This document shows, in pieces, positions 52,877 to 63,428 of a stretch of DNA of 64,000 nt. The notes below the pieces were generated by a model that saw only the letters and a list, made by a program, of their open reading frames with translations, was not told the DNA's origin and searched no databases. Each line of letters begins with the position of its first letter. Position 1 is the first letter of the stretch. This stretch comes from Diaphorobacter sp. HDW4B (GTDB lineage Bacteria; Pseudomonadota; Gammaproteobacteria; Burkholderiales; Burkholderiaceae_C). A program made the translations under genes and the position numbers. The stretch lies in NCBI RefSeq assembly GCF_011305535.1, contig NZ_CP049905.1, positions 4,834,001 to 4,898,000 on the forward strand, given 5' to 3'.

Positions 52877-53055
52877 CGGTTCGTTTGCCATCTCGCGCCC
52901 TGTACGCTGCCAGCAGAATTTTTCTTGATAATTCGGATTACATGGGGTTGATGGACTTTACCCAAACTCGTGTCGGCAAAGAATGGGGCAAGCAGGTAGA
53001 GGTTTTCGGTTCAACAGCGTCAAAGAGTGAAACCGAAGCAGGGCCGAGGGCTGAC

Positions 53056-53694
53056 TCAAGCGAGAGTCGGCGTATTCCTCTTGGCAAGCCACTCATCGCG
53101 CGTGATGCGAAAAAGGCAATGCGGACGCACGGGATGGTCTTCCGGCACAGCCGGATGATCGAAATTGTCTTCGGCACGGGTGTGCATTCCAAGCCGCTGC
53201 ATCACGCCACGTGAGCGCAGATTTTCGCGTGAGGTGAACGAGACAATTTCGGGGAGTTGCAGCACCTCGAAACCTGCGCGCATGGCCAGTTGAGCGGCTT
53301 CGGTTGCCAAGCCCTTGCCCCAGAAAGGGCGTGCCAGTCGCCAGCCAATTTCAACGCAGGGCGAGAAAGGCAGTTCGGCAATCGGCACATGCAGGCCGAC
53401 AAAGCCGATGAATTGGGGCGCTTGGCGGTCGAGCAGCGAATCGGCTGCCCAGAAGCCCCAGCCGCGCTCTTCGATCAGTGCACGAATGCGCGCGGCGTGC
53501 GCATCGCTTTGTTCGCGCGAGAGCAGGGCGGGGAAGTGGCGCATGACCTGCGGGTCGCAGTTCATGGCCGCAAAAGGCTCGAAATCCGCCTTGGTCCATT
53601 GCCTGAGCCGCACCCGTTCCGTGCGCAAACCATCGTCGGGGATATGGGTGTACGCAGGCAGATTGAACGGGAGTGCAGGCTTGGGCTGGATCAC
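53056..53694 (-). CDS. GNAT-family N-acetyltransferase (RimJ/RimL type)
   Basis: A 212-residue acetyltransferase. The opening LRTERVRLRQWTKADFEPFA and the acetyl-CoA site WRLARPFWGKGLATEAAQLA followed by VSFTSRENLRSRGVMQRLGM are typical of the RimJ/RimL group, which acetylates N-termini, amino acids or antibiotics. It starts 24 bp after upp on the same strand and is probably co-transcribed. The substrate is unknown. Confidence 0.92.
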   Translation of the reverse strand: MIQPKPALPFNLPAYTHIPDDGLRTERVRLRQWTKADFEPFAAMNCDPQVMRHFPALLSREQSDAHAARIRALIEERGWGFWAADSLLDRQAPQFIGFVGLHVPIAELPFSPCVEIGWRLARPFWGKGLATEAAQLAMRAGFEVLQLPEIVSFTSRENLRSRGVMQRLGMHTRAEDNFDHPAVPEDHPVRPHCLFRITRDEWLAKRNTPTLA

Positions 53695-53718
53695 TACGGA
53701 TGACGTTGAAAAAAGAGA

Positions 53719-54363
53719 TTACTTGGTGCCGAAGATGCGGTCGCCAGCGTCGCCCAGACCCGGCAGGATGTAGCCGTGGTCGTTGAGTTCGCGGTCGATG
53801 GCGGCGGTGAAGATCGGCACGTCGGGGTGGTGCTTCTGCATGGTTTCCACGCCTTCGGGCGCGGCCAGCAGGCACACGAACTTGATCGAGCGTGGGTTCA
53901 GTTTCTTGAGGCGATCCACGGCGGCAGCGGCGGAGTTGCCGGTGGCCAGCATCGGGTCGACGACGATGATGTCGCGCTCTTCCATTTCGGAAGGCATCTT
54001 GAAGTAGTACTCGACCGGCTGCAGCGTTTCAGGGTCGCGGTACAGGCCGATGTGGCCGATGCGCGCTCCGGGAATCACGTTGAGCATGCCGTCGAGAAAA
54101 CCGTTGCCGGCGCGCAGGATGGACACAAGCACTTGCTTCTTGCCGTCGATCACCTTGCCGGTCATCTTCTCCATCGGGGTCTCGATTTCGAGATCCTGCA
54201 GCGGCATGTCGCGCGTGATTTCGTAGGCCATCAGCGTGCTCAGCTCGCCGAGCAGACGGCGGAAGCTGTTGGTGCTGGCGTCCTTCTTGCGCATCAGCGT
54301 GAGCTTGTGCTGGACGAGGGGGTGGGTGATGACGGTGACTTTGGCGGTGTTGTTGGTGCTCAT
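53719..54363 (-). CDS. upp: Uracil phosphoribosyltransferase
   Basis: A 214-residue pyrimidine-salvage enzyme making UMP from uracil and PRPP. The PRPP loop [20 protein letters not shown] is diagnostic, and [13 protein letters not shown]-like and [12 protein letters not shown] segments are seen. The start at 54363 gives the standard length. First gene of a pair with a GNAT acetyltransferase. Confidence 0.96.
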   Translation of the reverse strand: MSTNNTAKVTVITHPLVQHKLTLMRKKDASTNSFRRLLGELSTLMAYEITRDMPLQDLEIETPMEKMTGKVIDGKKQVLVSILRAGNGFLDGMLNVIPGARIGHIGLYRDPETLQPVEYYFKMPSEMEERDIIVVDPMLATGNSAAAAVDRLKKLNPRSIKFVCLLAAPEGVETMQKHHPDVPIFTAAIDRELNDHGYILPGLGDAGDRIFGTK

Positions 54364-54527
54364 GGCTGTTTTTCTTTTTGCGTAGTGAAATTCCGGGACG
54401 AAGTCTGCCAGAAAGCGAAGCCTGCTATGGCCCAAGGGGTGGAATTCACCGGGTGCTTTCGGCAGATTGCAGTCGAAATTATCGCCGCTGGGCCAGAGCT
54501 TGACTCAAACGCTGGTTCAGGGCTTCA

Positions 54528-55496
54528 TCACGAGGCTTGCAGCAGCGCGCCATAGTTCGCCAGATCCACATTCCCACCGCTGATGATGAAGCCCACGCGC
54601 TTGCCCTTGAGATCGATGCCGCCGTGGCGTGCACCGGCCAGCGAGAGCGCGCCGGTCGGTTCGACCACGATCTTCATGCGCTCGGCGTAGAAGCGCATGC
54701 TCTCGACGAGCTGTGCGTCATTCGCGGTGATGATGTCGGTGACATCGCGGCGGATGATGGCGAAGGTGATGTCGCCAAGCGCCTGTGTCTGCGCGCCGTC
54801 GGCGATGGTCTTGGGTGTGTCGATCTTCACGATCGCGCCCTTGCGAAGCGATTGCTGCGCGTCGTTGCCGGCTTCGGGCTCGACGCCGTAGACCTTGCAG
54901 TTCGGCGCAAGCGCCTTGGCCGACAGCAGCGTGCCCGAGAGCAGACCCCCACCGCCGAGCGGTGCGAACAGGTAGTCCAGATCGGGCACTTCCTGCAGCA
55001 GTTCCATGGCCGCTGTGCCCTGGCCCGCGATCACATGCGGATGGTTGTAGGGCGGCACCAGCGTCATGCCGCGTTCACTCGCGATGCGCTGGCTGATGGC
55101 TTCGCGGTCTTCGGTGAAGCGGTCGTAGGTGATGACTTCCGCGCCGTAGCCGCGCGTGGCGGCGAGCTTGGCGGCGGGCGCGTCTTCGGGCATGACGATG
55201 GCCGCCGGCATGCCCAGAATGCGGGCCGACAACGCAATCGCCTGTGCATGGTTGCCAGACGAAAACGCCAGCACGCCGCGCTTTTTCTGCTCGGGCGAGA
55301 ACTGCGCGAGTGTGTTGTAGCCACCGCGAAACTTGAATGCGCCCATGCGCTGCAGGTTTTCGCATTTGAAGAACAGCTCGGCGCCAAGCAGCGCGTTGGC
55401 CGTGGTGGAGCGCAACACAGGCGTGCGATGCGCCACGCCCTGCAGGCGCTCGGATGCGGCAAGCACATCGGCAAAGGTGGGGAGTGCAGTCGTCAT
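54528..55496 (-). CDS. Threonine/serine dehydratase-type PLP ammonia-lyase
   Basis: A 322-residue fold-type II PLP enzyme, the length of single-domain catabolic threonine dehydratases, serine racemases and threo-3-hydroxyaspartate ammonia-lyases; it lacks the ACT regulatory domain of biosynthetic IlvA. Lys55 in MGAFKFRGGYN binds PLP, and the tetraglycine loop LGGGGLLSG binds its phosphate. The start at 55496 has AAGGAATCC upstream. It follows the GST gene by 19 bp. Exact substrate (threonine, serine or 3-hydroxyaspartate) is not resolved. Confidence 0.92.
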   Translation of the reverse strand: MTTALPTFADVLAASERLQGVAHRTPVLRSTTANALLGAELFFKCENLQRMGAFKFRGGYNTLAQFSPEQKKRGVLAFSSGNHAQAIALSARILGMPAAIVMPEDAPAAKLAATRGYGAEVITYDRFTEDREAISQRIASERGMTLVPPYNHPHVIAGQGTAAMELLQEVPDLDYLFAPLGGGGLLSGTLLSAKALAPNCKVYGVEPEAGNDAQQSLRKGAIVKIDTPKTIADGAQTQALGDITFAIIRRDVTDIITANDAQLVESMRFYAERMKIVVEPTGALSLAGARHGGIDLKGKRVGFIISGGNVDLANYGALLQAS

Positions 55497-55515
55497 GCTT
55501 TGGATTCCTTTTTCG

Positions 55516-56220
55516 TCAGCGCTTGATGGTGGTGGCGTCCTGCCCGAAAAGCACTTTTTTTGAGGCTTCGTCCACGGTGGGCGCGACGTTGATGGTCTGT
55601 GCCAGATCGTACGCGCGTTGTGTGGCAGGTCGTGCGGCAATGCGCTCGAACCAGTCCTTCAGATGCGGAAACTTCGCCAGATCCTGCTGCTGGCGCTCGT
55701 AGGGCACGATCCACGGATAGCTTGCCATGTCGGCAATCGAGTAGTCCTTGCCCGCAATGAAGTCGCGCCCGTCGCTCAGATGCTTGTCGAGCACGCCATA
55801 CAGGCGACTGGTTTCCTTCACGTAGCGCTCCATCGCGTAAGGAATTTTCTCGGGCGCGTACTGCACGAAATGATGGTTCTGCCCTGCCATCGGTCCCAGC
55901 CCGCCCATCTGCCAGAACAGCCACTGAACCGCCTCGTTGCGCCCGCGCAGGTCCTGCGGAATGAAGCGCTTGGTCTTGTCCGCGAGATACAGCAGGATGG
56001 CCCCGGATTCAAACAGCGGAACCGGCGCGCCACCATCCGCAGGTGCCTGATCGACGATGGCGGGAATGCGGTTGTTGGGCGCAATCTTCAGGAACTCCGG
56101 CGCGAACTGCTCGCCCCGGCCGATATTGATCGGATGGATGGTGTAGGGCAGCCCCGCTTCTTCAAGAAACAGCGTGATCTTGTGGCCGTTGGGGGTGGTC
56201 CAGTAGTACAGATCGATCAT
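55516..56220 (-). CDS. Nu-class glutathione S-transferase (YfcG/Ure2p-like)
   Basis: A 234-residue GST. The N-terminal thioredoxin-fold domain opens LYYWTTPNGHKITLFLEEAG, with the Thr/Asn pair that replaces the usual catalytic Tyr in YfcG-type disulfide-bond reductases. NNRIPAIVDQ and PLFESGAILLYLADK give the glutathione site. YfcG acts as a glutathione-dependent disulfide reductase. It leads a two-gene unit with the dehydratase and lies 102 bp behind purA. Confidence 0.92.
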   Translation of the reverse strand: MIDLYYWTTPNGHKITLFLEEAGLPYTIHPINIGRGEQFAPEFLKIAPNNRIPAIVDQAPADGGAPVPLFESGAILLYLADKTKRFIPQDLRGRNEAVQWLFWQMGGLGPMAGQNHHFVQYAPEKIPYAMERYVKETSRLYGVLDKHLSDGRDFIAGKDYSIADMASYPWIVPYERQQQDLAKFPHLKDWFERIAARPATQRAYDLAQTINVAPTVDEASKKVLFGQDATTIKR

Positions 56221-56322
56221 GGAGTGGTCCGAGACATTGGCAGAAGAGTCTTTGTCGCACAGGCGAAAAGACATGTCATCGGACCGGGTTTGCAGCCGCC
56301 GCCAATGCAGCGGCTGTCGCGA

Positions 56323-57618
56323 TCAGAACGGCGAGCGCAAAACGATCGCGTCGTCGCGTTCCTGGCCGGTGGTGATCATCGCGACGGGGATGCCGACTTC
56401 GGTCTGGATCGCGTTGATCAGCGCCTTGGCTTCGTTTGGCAGGGCGTCCCAGGAGCGCACGCTTCGGGTCGAGCCGGTCCATGCGTCGAAGCGCTTGAGC
56501 ACCGGTTGGAGGCGTTGCTGCTCGTCGTCGCTCGCGGAGATGTAGTCGGTCTGCTTTCCGTCGAGTTCATACCCTGTGCAGATGAAGATTTCGTCAAAGC
56601 CGTCGAGCACGTCGAGCTTGGTCAGGGCGAGCATGTCGATGCCTGCGACCTTGACGCTCTGGCGAAGCTGCACGGTGTCGAGCCAGCCGCAGCGGCGGGG
56701 GCGGCCGGTGTTGACGCCGTATTCACCGCCGCGTTCGCGCAGTTTTTCGCCCAAGTCGCCATGCAGTTCGGATGCGAAGGGGCCGCCGCCTACGCGGGTG
56801 GCGTAGACCTTGCTCACGCCGAGCACCGAGCCGAGCAGCGATGGCGCAATGCCGGTGCCGCTGGCCGCGCCTGCGGCGATGGTGCAGGACGAGGTCACAT
56901 ACGGGTAGGTGCCCCAGTCGATGTCGAGCATGACGGCTTGCGAGCCTTCGAAGACGGTGCGCTTGCCAGCGGTGTGCGCCTTGTCGAGGGTTTCCCAGAC
57001 GCGGCCCACGAAAGGCAGAACCTGCGGAGCGAGCTTGAGCAGGCCTTCGAGCATCGGAGCCTTTTCGAATGGCGTGAGACCCAGTCCACGAAACCATGCG
57101 TTGTGGTGCGCGAGCAGCAGGTCGAGCTTGGCGGACAGGCGCTCGGGGTCTGCCAGATCGCAGATGCGCAGGCCGCGGCGGCCGATCTTGTCTTCGTATG
57201 CGGGGCCGATGCCGCGCAGCGTGGTGCCGATGGCCGAGCCGGTGGCGCCGGTGCGCAGTTGTTCTTGCGCGGCGTCGATGGCGCGGTGGATCGGCAGCAC
57301 GAGGGTGGCGGTTTCGGCGATCTGCAGCACTTCTGGAGTGACCTTGACGCCCAGATCCGACAGGCGGCCGATTTCGGCCAGCAGCGCTTCGGGATCGACG
57401 GCCACGCCGTTGCCGATCACGCCGAGCTTGCCGCGCACGACGCCGCTTGGAATCAACGCGAGCTTGTAGGTCTTGCCGTCCACCACCAGAGTGTGGCCCG
57501 CGTTGTGGCCGCCGTTGTAGCGGGCGACGATGTCGGCTTTCTCCGCCAGCCAGTCGACGATGCGGCCTTTTCCTTCATCGCCCCATTGCGCGCCCACGAC
57601 CACCACATTGCTTGACAT
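56323..57618 (-). CDS. purA: Adenylosuccinate synthase
   Basis: A 431-residue GTP-dependent ligase making adenylosuccinate from IMP and aspartate, the first committed step to AMP. Signatures are GAQWGDEGKGRIVDWL at the N-terminus, the catalytic GHNAGHTLVVDG, and GIGPAYEDKIGRRGLR. The ribosome site AAAGGAG lies 6-7 nt before the ATG. A hairpin plus T8 in the short leader may attenuate transcription. It is divergent from a LysR regulator. Confidence 0.97.
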   Translation of the reverse strand: MSSNVVVVGAQWGDEGKGRIVDWLAEKADIVARYNGGHNAGHTLVVDGKTYKLALIPSGVVRGKLGVIGNGVAVDPEALLAEIGRLSDLGVKVTPEVLQIAETATLVLPIHRAIDAAQEQLRTGATGSAIGTTLRGIGPAYEDKIGRRGLRICDLADPERLSAKLDLLLAHHNAWFRGLGLTPFEKAPMLEGLLKLAPQVLPFVGRVWETLDKAHTAGKRTVFEGSQAVMLDIDWGTYPYVTSSCTIAAGAASGTGIAPSLLGSVLGVSKVYATRVGGGPFASELHGDLGEKLRERGGEYGVNTGRPRRCGWLDTVQLRQSVKVAGIDMLALTKLDVLDGFDEIFICTGYELDGKQTDYISASDDEQQRLQPVLKRFDAWTGSTRSVRSWDALPNEAKALINAIQTEVGIPVAMITTGQERDDAIVLRSPF

Positions 57619-57636
57619 GCCAAACTCCTTTTGTCA

Positions 57637-57663
57637 AAAAAAATGACACATCGAGGATGTGCC
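57637..57663 (-). promoter_or_regulatory. Terminator-like hairpin in the purA leader (possible attenuator)
   Basis: On the minus strand CACATC-CTC-GATGTG (extended by a G-U and a G-C pair) is followed by ATTTTTTTT, an intrinsic-terminator shape. It ends only 18 nt before the purA ATG, directly in front of its ribosome site. No upstream gene on this strand needs a terminator here, so control of purA by premature termination is a reasonable hypothesis. Confidence 0.5.
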
Positions 57664-57679
57664 GTCTGTTCAGGAGTTA

Positions 57680-57708
57680 ATGTAGAAAATCTTTCCGTTG
57701 ATGAAAAT
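57680..57708 (-). promoter_or_regulatory. Candidate purA promoter
   Basis: On the minus strand TTTTCA (complement of 57703-57708) and TACATT (complement of 57680-57685) are separated by 17 bp, each matching four of six consensus bases. Transcription would start near 57673 and include the leader hairpin. Confidence 0.4.
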
Positions 57709-57754
57709 CGATTTAAACTCATTGAACATGTCAGAAAAACTCACATAACCATCC

Positions 57755-58654
57755 ATGCCACGCCGACTTCCTCCATTGAACGCCTTGCGTGCCTTTGAAG
57801 CAGCCGCCCGACTGGAAAGCATTTCCGGCGCGGCCGATGAGCTGTGCGTGACGCATGGCGCGGTCAGTCGGCAGGTCGGGCAGTTGGAGGAGTGGTTGGG
57901 CCATGCGCTGTTCGAGCGGGTGGGGCGGCGGATTGCGCTGACCGAGGCGGGGCGGCTGTACCAGTCGGAAGTGGCGGCGGCGCTCGATCGCATTGCGCTG
58001 GCGACCGACGAGCAGTTGAATCTCACGCGCCAGCAGGTCATTCGTGTGAATGCGCCGACCACGTTTGCGCTGCGCTGGTTGCTGCCGCAGTTGTCGAGTT
58101 TTCAACTGGCCAATCCTGCGGTGAAGGTGCGGCTCACCACGTCGGACGAGCCGATCGAAAAGCTGCGCGAAGAATTCGACATCGCGATTCGCGGCAATGC
58201 GCAAAAGCCTGCGGGATTCGTGGTCAACGAGTTTCTGTCGGAGGTGCGTCTGCCCGTGTGTTCGCCGCGCGTGCTGGAGGCGAATCCGATCCGCAGCGTG
58301 GAAGATCTGGCGCACCACACCTTGCTGCACACCGCCACCTATCCGGGGCTCTGGGCCGAGTGGTTGGCGGCTTGCGGGAGCCCGCAACTGGCTTCGGGCA
58401 ACTCGCTGCAGCTCGATCATTTTTATCTGACGCTGCAGGCCGCCATCGACGGCTTGGGCATTGCGATGGGGCCGACCGCGCTGGTGGCGTTGGACATCGA
58501 AGAGGGCCGTCTCGTGTTTCCATTCGACGGCCCGGCTTTGCCTGCATGGCGCTATTCGAGCTATGTGCCGAATGCGCGTCTGGAAGACCCGATCATCAAG
58601 GCCTTTGTGAGCTGGCTGCACACATTGGCGAGCCAGTTTTCACGCAGTGCCTGA
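57755..58654 (+). CDS. LysR-family regulator, GcvA-like
   Basis: A 299-residue LysR-type regulator of the GcvA subgroup: the opening RRLPPLNALRAFEAAARLES is the subgroup hallmark, followed by VTHGAVSRQVGQLEEWLG of the helix-turn-helix. The effector domain (residues about 90-295) follows. It is divergent from purA across a 136-bp AT-rich spacer. Its target is unknown; self-regulation is usual. GcvA itself controls glycine cleavage, but no gcv genes are here. Confidence 0.92.
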   Translation: MPRRLPPLNALRAFEAAARLESISGAADELCVTHGAVSRQVGQLEEWLGHALFERVGRRIALTEAGRLYQSEVAAALDRIALATDEQLNLTRQQVIRVNAPTTFALRWLLPQLSSFQLANPAVKVRLTTSDEPIEKLREEFDIAIRGNAQKPAGFVVNEFLSEVRLPVCSPRVLEANPIRSVEDLAHHTLLHTATYPGLWAEWLAACGSPQLASGNSLQLDHFYLTLQAAIDGLGIAMGPTALVALDIEEGRLVFPFDGPALPAWRYSSYVPNARLEDPIIKAFVSWLHTLASQFSRSA

Positions 58655-58676
58655 AACGATGAGTCGCGTCTGCTGA

Positions 58677-60185
<1,509 letters not shown>

Positions 60186-60268
60186 GGCGTTGAGTGATTG
60201 AGAAAGTAGGGATTCGAAGTCAAAAGTAAAATCGCGGGCAATAGATTATTAAATCAGAAGGACTCCCT

Positions 60269-60988
60269 GTGGCAGGACACAGCAAATGGGCCAACATCCA
60301 GCACCGCAAAGGCCGCCAGGATGAGAAGCGCGGCAAGATCTGGACTCGCATCATCCGTGAAATCATGGTGGCGGCCCGTCAGGGCGGCGGCGATGCCGAT
60401 GCCAACCCGCGCCTGCGTCTGGCCATCGACAAGGCCAAGGCCGCCAATATGCCCGCTGACAACATCAAGCGTAACATCGACAAGGCGACCGGCAACCTCG
60501 AAGGCGTGACCTACGAAGAAATCCGTTATGAAGGCTACGGCATCGGGGGGGCGGCAATCATTGTTGACACAATGACCGATAATCATGTGCGCACCGTCGC
60601 CGAAGTGCGTCACGCCTTCAGCAAATACGGTGGCAACATGGGCACCAATGGTTCGGTGTCGTTCCAGTTCAAGCATGTGGGCCAGTTGATCTTCGCGCCG
60701 GGAACGGACGAGGACAAGGTCATGGAAGTGGCGCTCGAGGCCGGAGCCGAAGACGTGATCACCGATGAGGAAGGCGCCATTGAAGTGCTGACCGCACCGG
60801 GCGACTTCGAAGCCGTGAAGAACGCGCTGCAGGTGGCAGGTCTCGTGGCCGATCTTGCGGACGTGACGATGCGCCCCGACGTGTCGATCGCCATGGAAGG
60901 CGACGACGCAGCCCGCATGCAGAAATTGCTGGATGTTCTTGAAGATTTGGACGACGTACAAGAGGTCTATCACAACGCCGAGTTGTGA
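60269..60988 (+). CDS. yebC: YebC/PmpR-family DNA-binding/translation factor
   Basis: A 239-residue protein starting at GTG (60269), with AGAAGGA 8 nt upstream. The opening [20 protein letters not shown] is family-defining, and [18 protein letters not shown] follows in the middle. Members were described as transcription regulators; recent work on YebC2/TACO1 shows roles in translating proline-rich stretches. It heads a plus-strand run with purD and hemF; the gap to purD is 18 bp. Confidence 0.96.
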   Translation: MAGHSKWANIQHRKGRQDEKRGKIWTRIIREIMVAARQGGGDADANPRLRLAIDKAKAANMPADNIKRNIDKATGNLEGVTYEEIRYEGYGIGGAAIIVDTMTDNHVRTVAEVRHAFSKYGGNMGTNGSVSFQFKHVGQLIFAPGTDEDKVMEVALEAGAEDVITDEEGAIEVLTAPGDFEAVKNALQVAGLVADLADVTMRPDVSIAMEGDDAARMQKLLDVLEDLDDVQEVYHNAEL

Positions 60989-61006
60989 AGAGGCCAAGAC
61001 AAGACA

Positions 61007-62293
61007 ATGAAAGTCCTCGTGATTGGTGGCGGCGGCCGAGAACACGCAATGGCCTGGAAGCTCAACAGCTCGCCCAAGGTCTCCAAGGTTTTTGTGGCGC
61101 CGGGCAACGGCGGCACAGCCCTGAACCCCGATTTCGTCGGTGTGCCGATCAGCGACCCCGCTGAGCTGCGTGCATGGGCGCAGAACGAAAAGATCAACCT
61201 GACCGTGGTCGGCCCGGAAGCGCCGCTCGCCGCTGGTGTGGTGGACGAGTTCCGTGCCCACGGCATGCGCATCTTCGGCCCCACCAAGGCGGCCGCGCAG
61301 CTCGAAAGCTCCAAGGCGTTCTCCAAGGACTTCATGAAGCGCCATGGCATTCCCACGGCAGCCTATGAAACCTTCAGCGACCCGGTGGCGGCACATGCCT
61401 TCATCGACAAGCTGGGCGCGCCCATCGTGGTCAAGGCCGACGGTCTGGCCGCAGGCAAGGGCGTGGTGGTGGCCACGACCGTGCAGGAAGCGCACGACGC
61501 GGTCGACTTCATGCTGGTGGACAACAAGTACGGCGTGGCCCACAACGATGGCGGCGCGCGCGTCGTGATCGAAGAGTTCCTCGAAGGCGAGGAAGCTTCG
61601 TTCATCGTGCTGTGCGACGGCAAGAACGTGGCCGCGATGGCGACCAGCCAGGATCACAAGCGTCTGAAGGACGGCGACCAGGGTCCGAACACGGGCGGCA
61701 TGGGCGCGTACTCTCCGGCTCCGGTGGTCACTGCCGATGTGCACGCCCGTGCGATGCGCGAAATCATCCTGCCCACGATCCGTGGCATGGAAAAGGACGG
61801 CATTCCGTACACCGGTTTCCTGTACGCCGGTCTGATGATCGACGCCAAGGGCCATCCCAAGACGCTGGAATTCAATTGCCGCATGGGCGATCCTGAAACC
61901 CAGCCGATCATGATGCGCCTGAAAAGCGATCTGGTGGACGTGCTGGGTGCTGCGGTGGACGGCAAGCTCGATCAGGTCGAACTGCAATGGGATCGTCGCA
62001 CCGCGCTGGGCGTGGTGATGGCGGCTCACGGCTATCCCGAAGCGCCTCGCAAGGGCGACGCGATCACCGGTCTACCGGCAGAAGCTGAAGACGCGATGGT
62101 GTTCCATGCCGGTACCGAACTCAAGGACGGCGTGCTGCGCACCAGCGGCGGTCGCGTGTTGTGCGTGACGGCGCTGGCCGACAACGTCAAGCAGGCGCAG
62201 CAGCGTGCGTACGACGTGGCGCGTGGCATCTATTTCGACGGCGCGCAATACCGCCGCGACATCGGCTACCGCGCAGTCAAGCAGCATTCGTGA
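61007..62293 (+). CDS. purD: Phosphoribosylamine-glycine ligase (GAR synthetase)
   Basis: A 428-residue ATP-grasp enzyme of de novo purine synthesis. Signatures are [17 protein letters not shown] at the N-terminus, [18 protein letters not shown] (ATP binding) and [18 protein letters not shown] (metal binding). Its stop overlaps the hemF start by one base (TGATG), so the two are probably translationally coupled. Confidence 0.97.
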   Translation: MKVLVIGGGGREHAMAWKLNSSPKVSKVFVAPGNGGTALNPDFVGVPISDPAELRAWAQNEKINLTVVGPEAPLAAGVVDEFRAHGMRIFGPTKAAAQLESSKAFSKDFMKRHGIPTAAYETFSDPVAAHAFIDKLGAPIVVKADGLAAGKGVVVATTVQEAHDAVDFMLVDNKYGVAHNDGGARVVIEEFLEGEEASFIVLCDGKNVAAMATSQDHKRLKDGDQGPNTGGMGAYSPAPVVTADVHARAMREIILPTIRGMEKDGIPYTGFLYAGLMIDAKGHPKTLEFNCRMGDPETQPIMMRLKSDLVDVLGAAVDGKLDQVELQWDRRTALGVVMAAHGYPEAPRKGDAITGLPAEAEDAMVFHAGTELKDGVLRTSGGRVLCVTALADNVKQAQQRAYDVARGIYFDGAQYRRDIGYRAVKQHS

Positions 62294-63249
62294 TGCAGGC
62301 AGCGACACCGCTCAATCCGGCCCACCGCGTGAGCCGGGTGCGTGACTACCTTGTGGATCTGCAGGCGCGGATCACCGAGGCGCTCGAAGCCATCGAAGGT
62401 CCGACCGATGCGGGTGGCGCACGCTTTTTGGCCGATGCTTGGAGCAAGGGCCCCGAGGAGCGTCTGCAAGGCAATGGCATCACCAAGATCATGGAAAACG
62501 GCCGCGTGTTCGAACGCGCGGGCTGTGGCTTCTCGCATGTGCGAGGCCCACAGTTGCCGCCTTCGGCCACGCAGCATCGCCCTGAATTGGCCGGTGCGCC
62601 TTTTGAGGCCATGGGCGTGTCGCTGGTGTTCCATCCGCGCAATCCGTATGTGCCGACCGTGCACATGAACGTGCGCATGATCGCGGCGGGCAAGCCCGGT
62701 GCCGAGCCGGTGTGCTGGTTTGGCGGTGGCATGGATCTGACGCCGTATTACGGCTTCGATGAGGACGCCCAGCATTTCCACGGCGTGTGCCGCGATGCCT
62801 TGGCACCTTTCGGTGAAGGGCTTTATCCGCGCTTCAAGGAATGGTGCGACGAGTACTTCTGCAACAAGCACCGCAATGAACAGCGCGGCGTGGGCGGGAT
62901 CTTCTTCGACGACTTCTCGGAGCTTGGATTCGAGCAGAGCTTCAACATGCTGCAAAGCGTGGGCGATGCGTTCCTCAAGTCGTATCTGCCGATCGTCGAG
63001 CGCCGCGTGAACACTCCGTATGGCGAGCGCGAGCGCGAGTTCCAGCTCTATCGCCGTGGCCGTTATGTCGAGTTCAATCTGGTCTGGGATCGCGGCACGC
63101 ACTTCGGTCTGCAGTCCGGTGGACGCACCGAATCGATCCTGCTGTCGATGCCGCCGTTGGTGAGCTGGTCGTATCAGCGCAAGGACGAAGCGGGCTCGCC
63201 CGAAGAGCGATTGACATCGCATTTTTTGCAGCGACGAGACTGGGTCTGA
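62293..63249 (+). CDS. hemF: Oxygen-dependent coproporphyrinogen III oxidase
   Basis: A 318-residue heme-synthesis enzyme converting coproporphyrinogen III to protoporphyrinogen IX with oxygen. Family segments [32 protein letters not shown] and [20 protein letters not shown] are all visible. The ATG at 62293 overlaps the purD stop. It is followed by a hairpin terminator, not by nadD, which commonly comes next in related genomes. Confidence 0.97.
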   Translation: MQAATPLNPAHRVSRVRDYLVDLQARITEALEAIEGPTDAGGARFLADAWSKGPEERLQGNGITKIMENGRVFERAGCGFSHVRGPQLPPSATQHRPELAGAPFEAMGVSLVFHPRNPYVPTVHMNVRMIAAGKPGAEPVCWFGGGMDLTPYYGFDEDAQHFHGVCRDALAPFGEGLYPRFKEWCDEYFCNKHRNEQRGVGGIFFDDFSELGFEQSFNMLQSVGDAFLKSYLPIVERRVNTPYGEREREFQLYRRGRYVEFNLVWDRGTHFGLQSGGRTESILLSMPPLVSWSYQRKDEAGSPEERLTSHFLQRRDWV

Positions 63250-63284
63250 GCCCCGATTCTCGCGATTGCCTATAATTTTTCAGC

Positions 63285-63323
63285 GGATGGCGCTTGTGAA
63301 GCAGGTGCCATCCATTTTATTTT
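63285..63323 (+). terminator. Probable intrinsic terminator after hemF
   Basis: GGATGGC (63285-63291) pairs with GCCATCC (63307-63313), with a further GCTT/AAGC pairing inside, followed by ATTTTATTTTT. A TATAAT at 63271-63276 precedes it on the same strand, without a convincing -35 box. Confidence 0.65.
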
Positions 63324-63428
63324 TAAGATTTTCGACACGTTCCCCGGGTTGCAGTCCTACTGCCCAAAACCGCGCGGGCGCGTTATATTGAAAACCTCAT
63401 CTTCCTTTCATTGATTGAAGACTGACTG

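Noticed and set aside
52795-53214. 139-codon plus-strand frame across the gap after the AI-2E fusion gene
   Set aside because: It overlaps the end of the fusion gene and runs antisense into the GNAT gene. The 180-bp gap itself shows no ribosome site or conserved motif.
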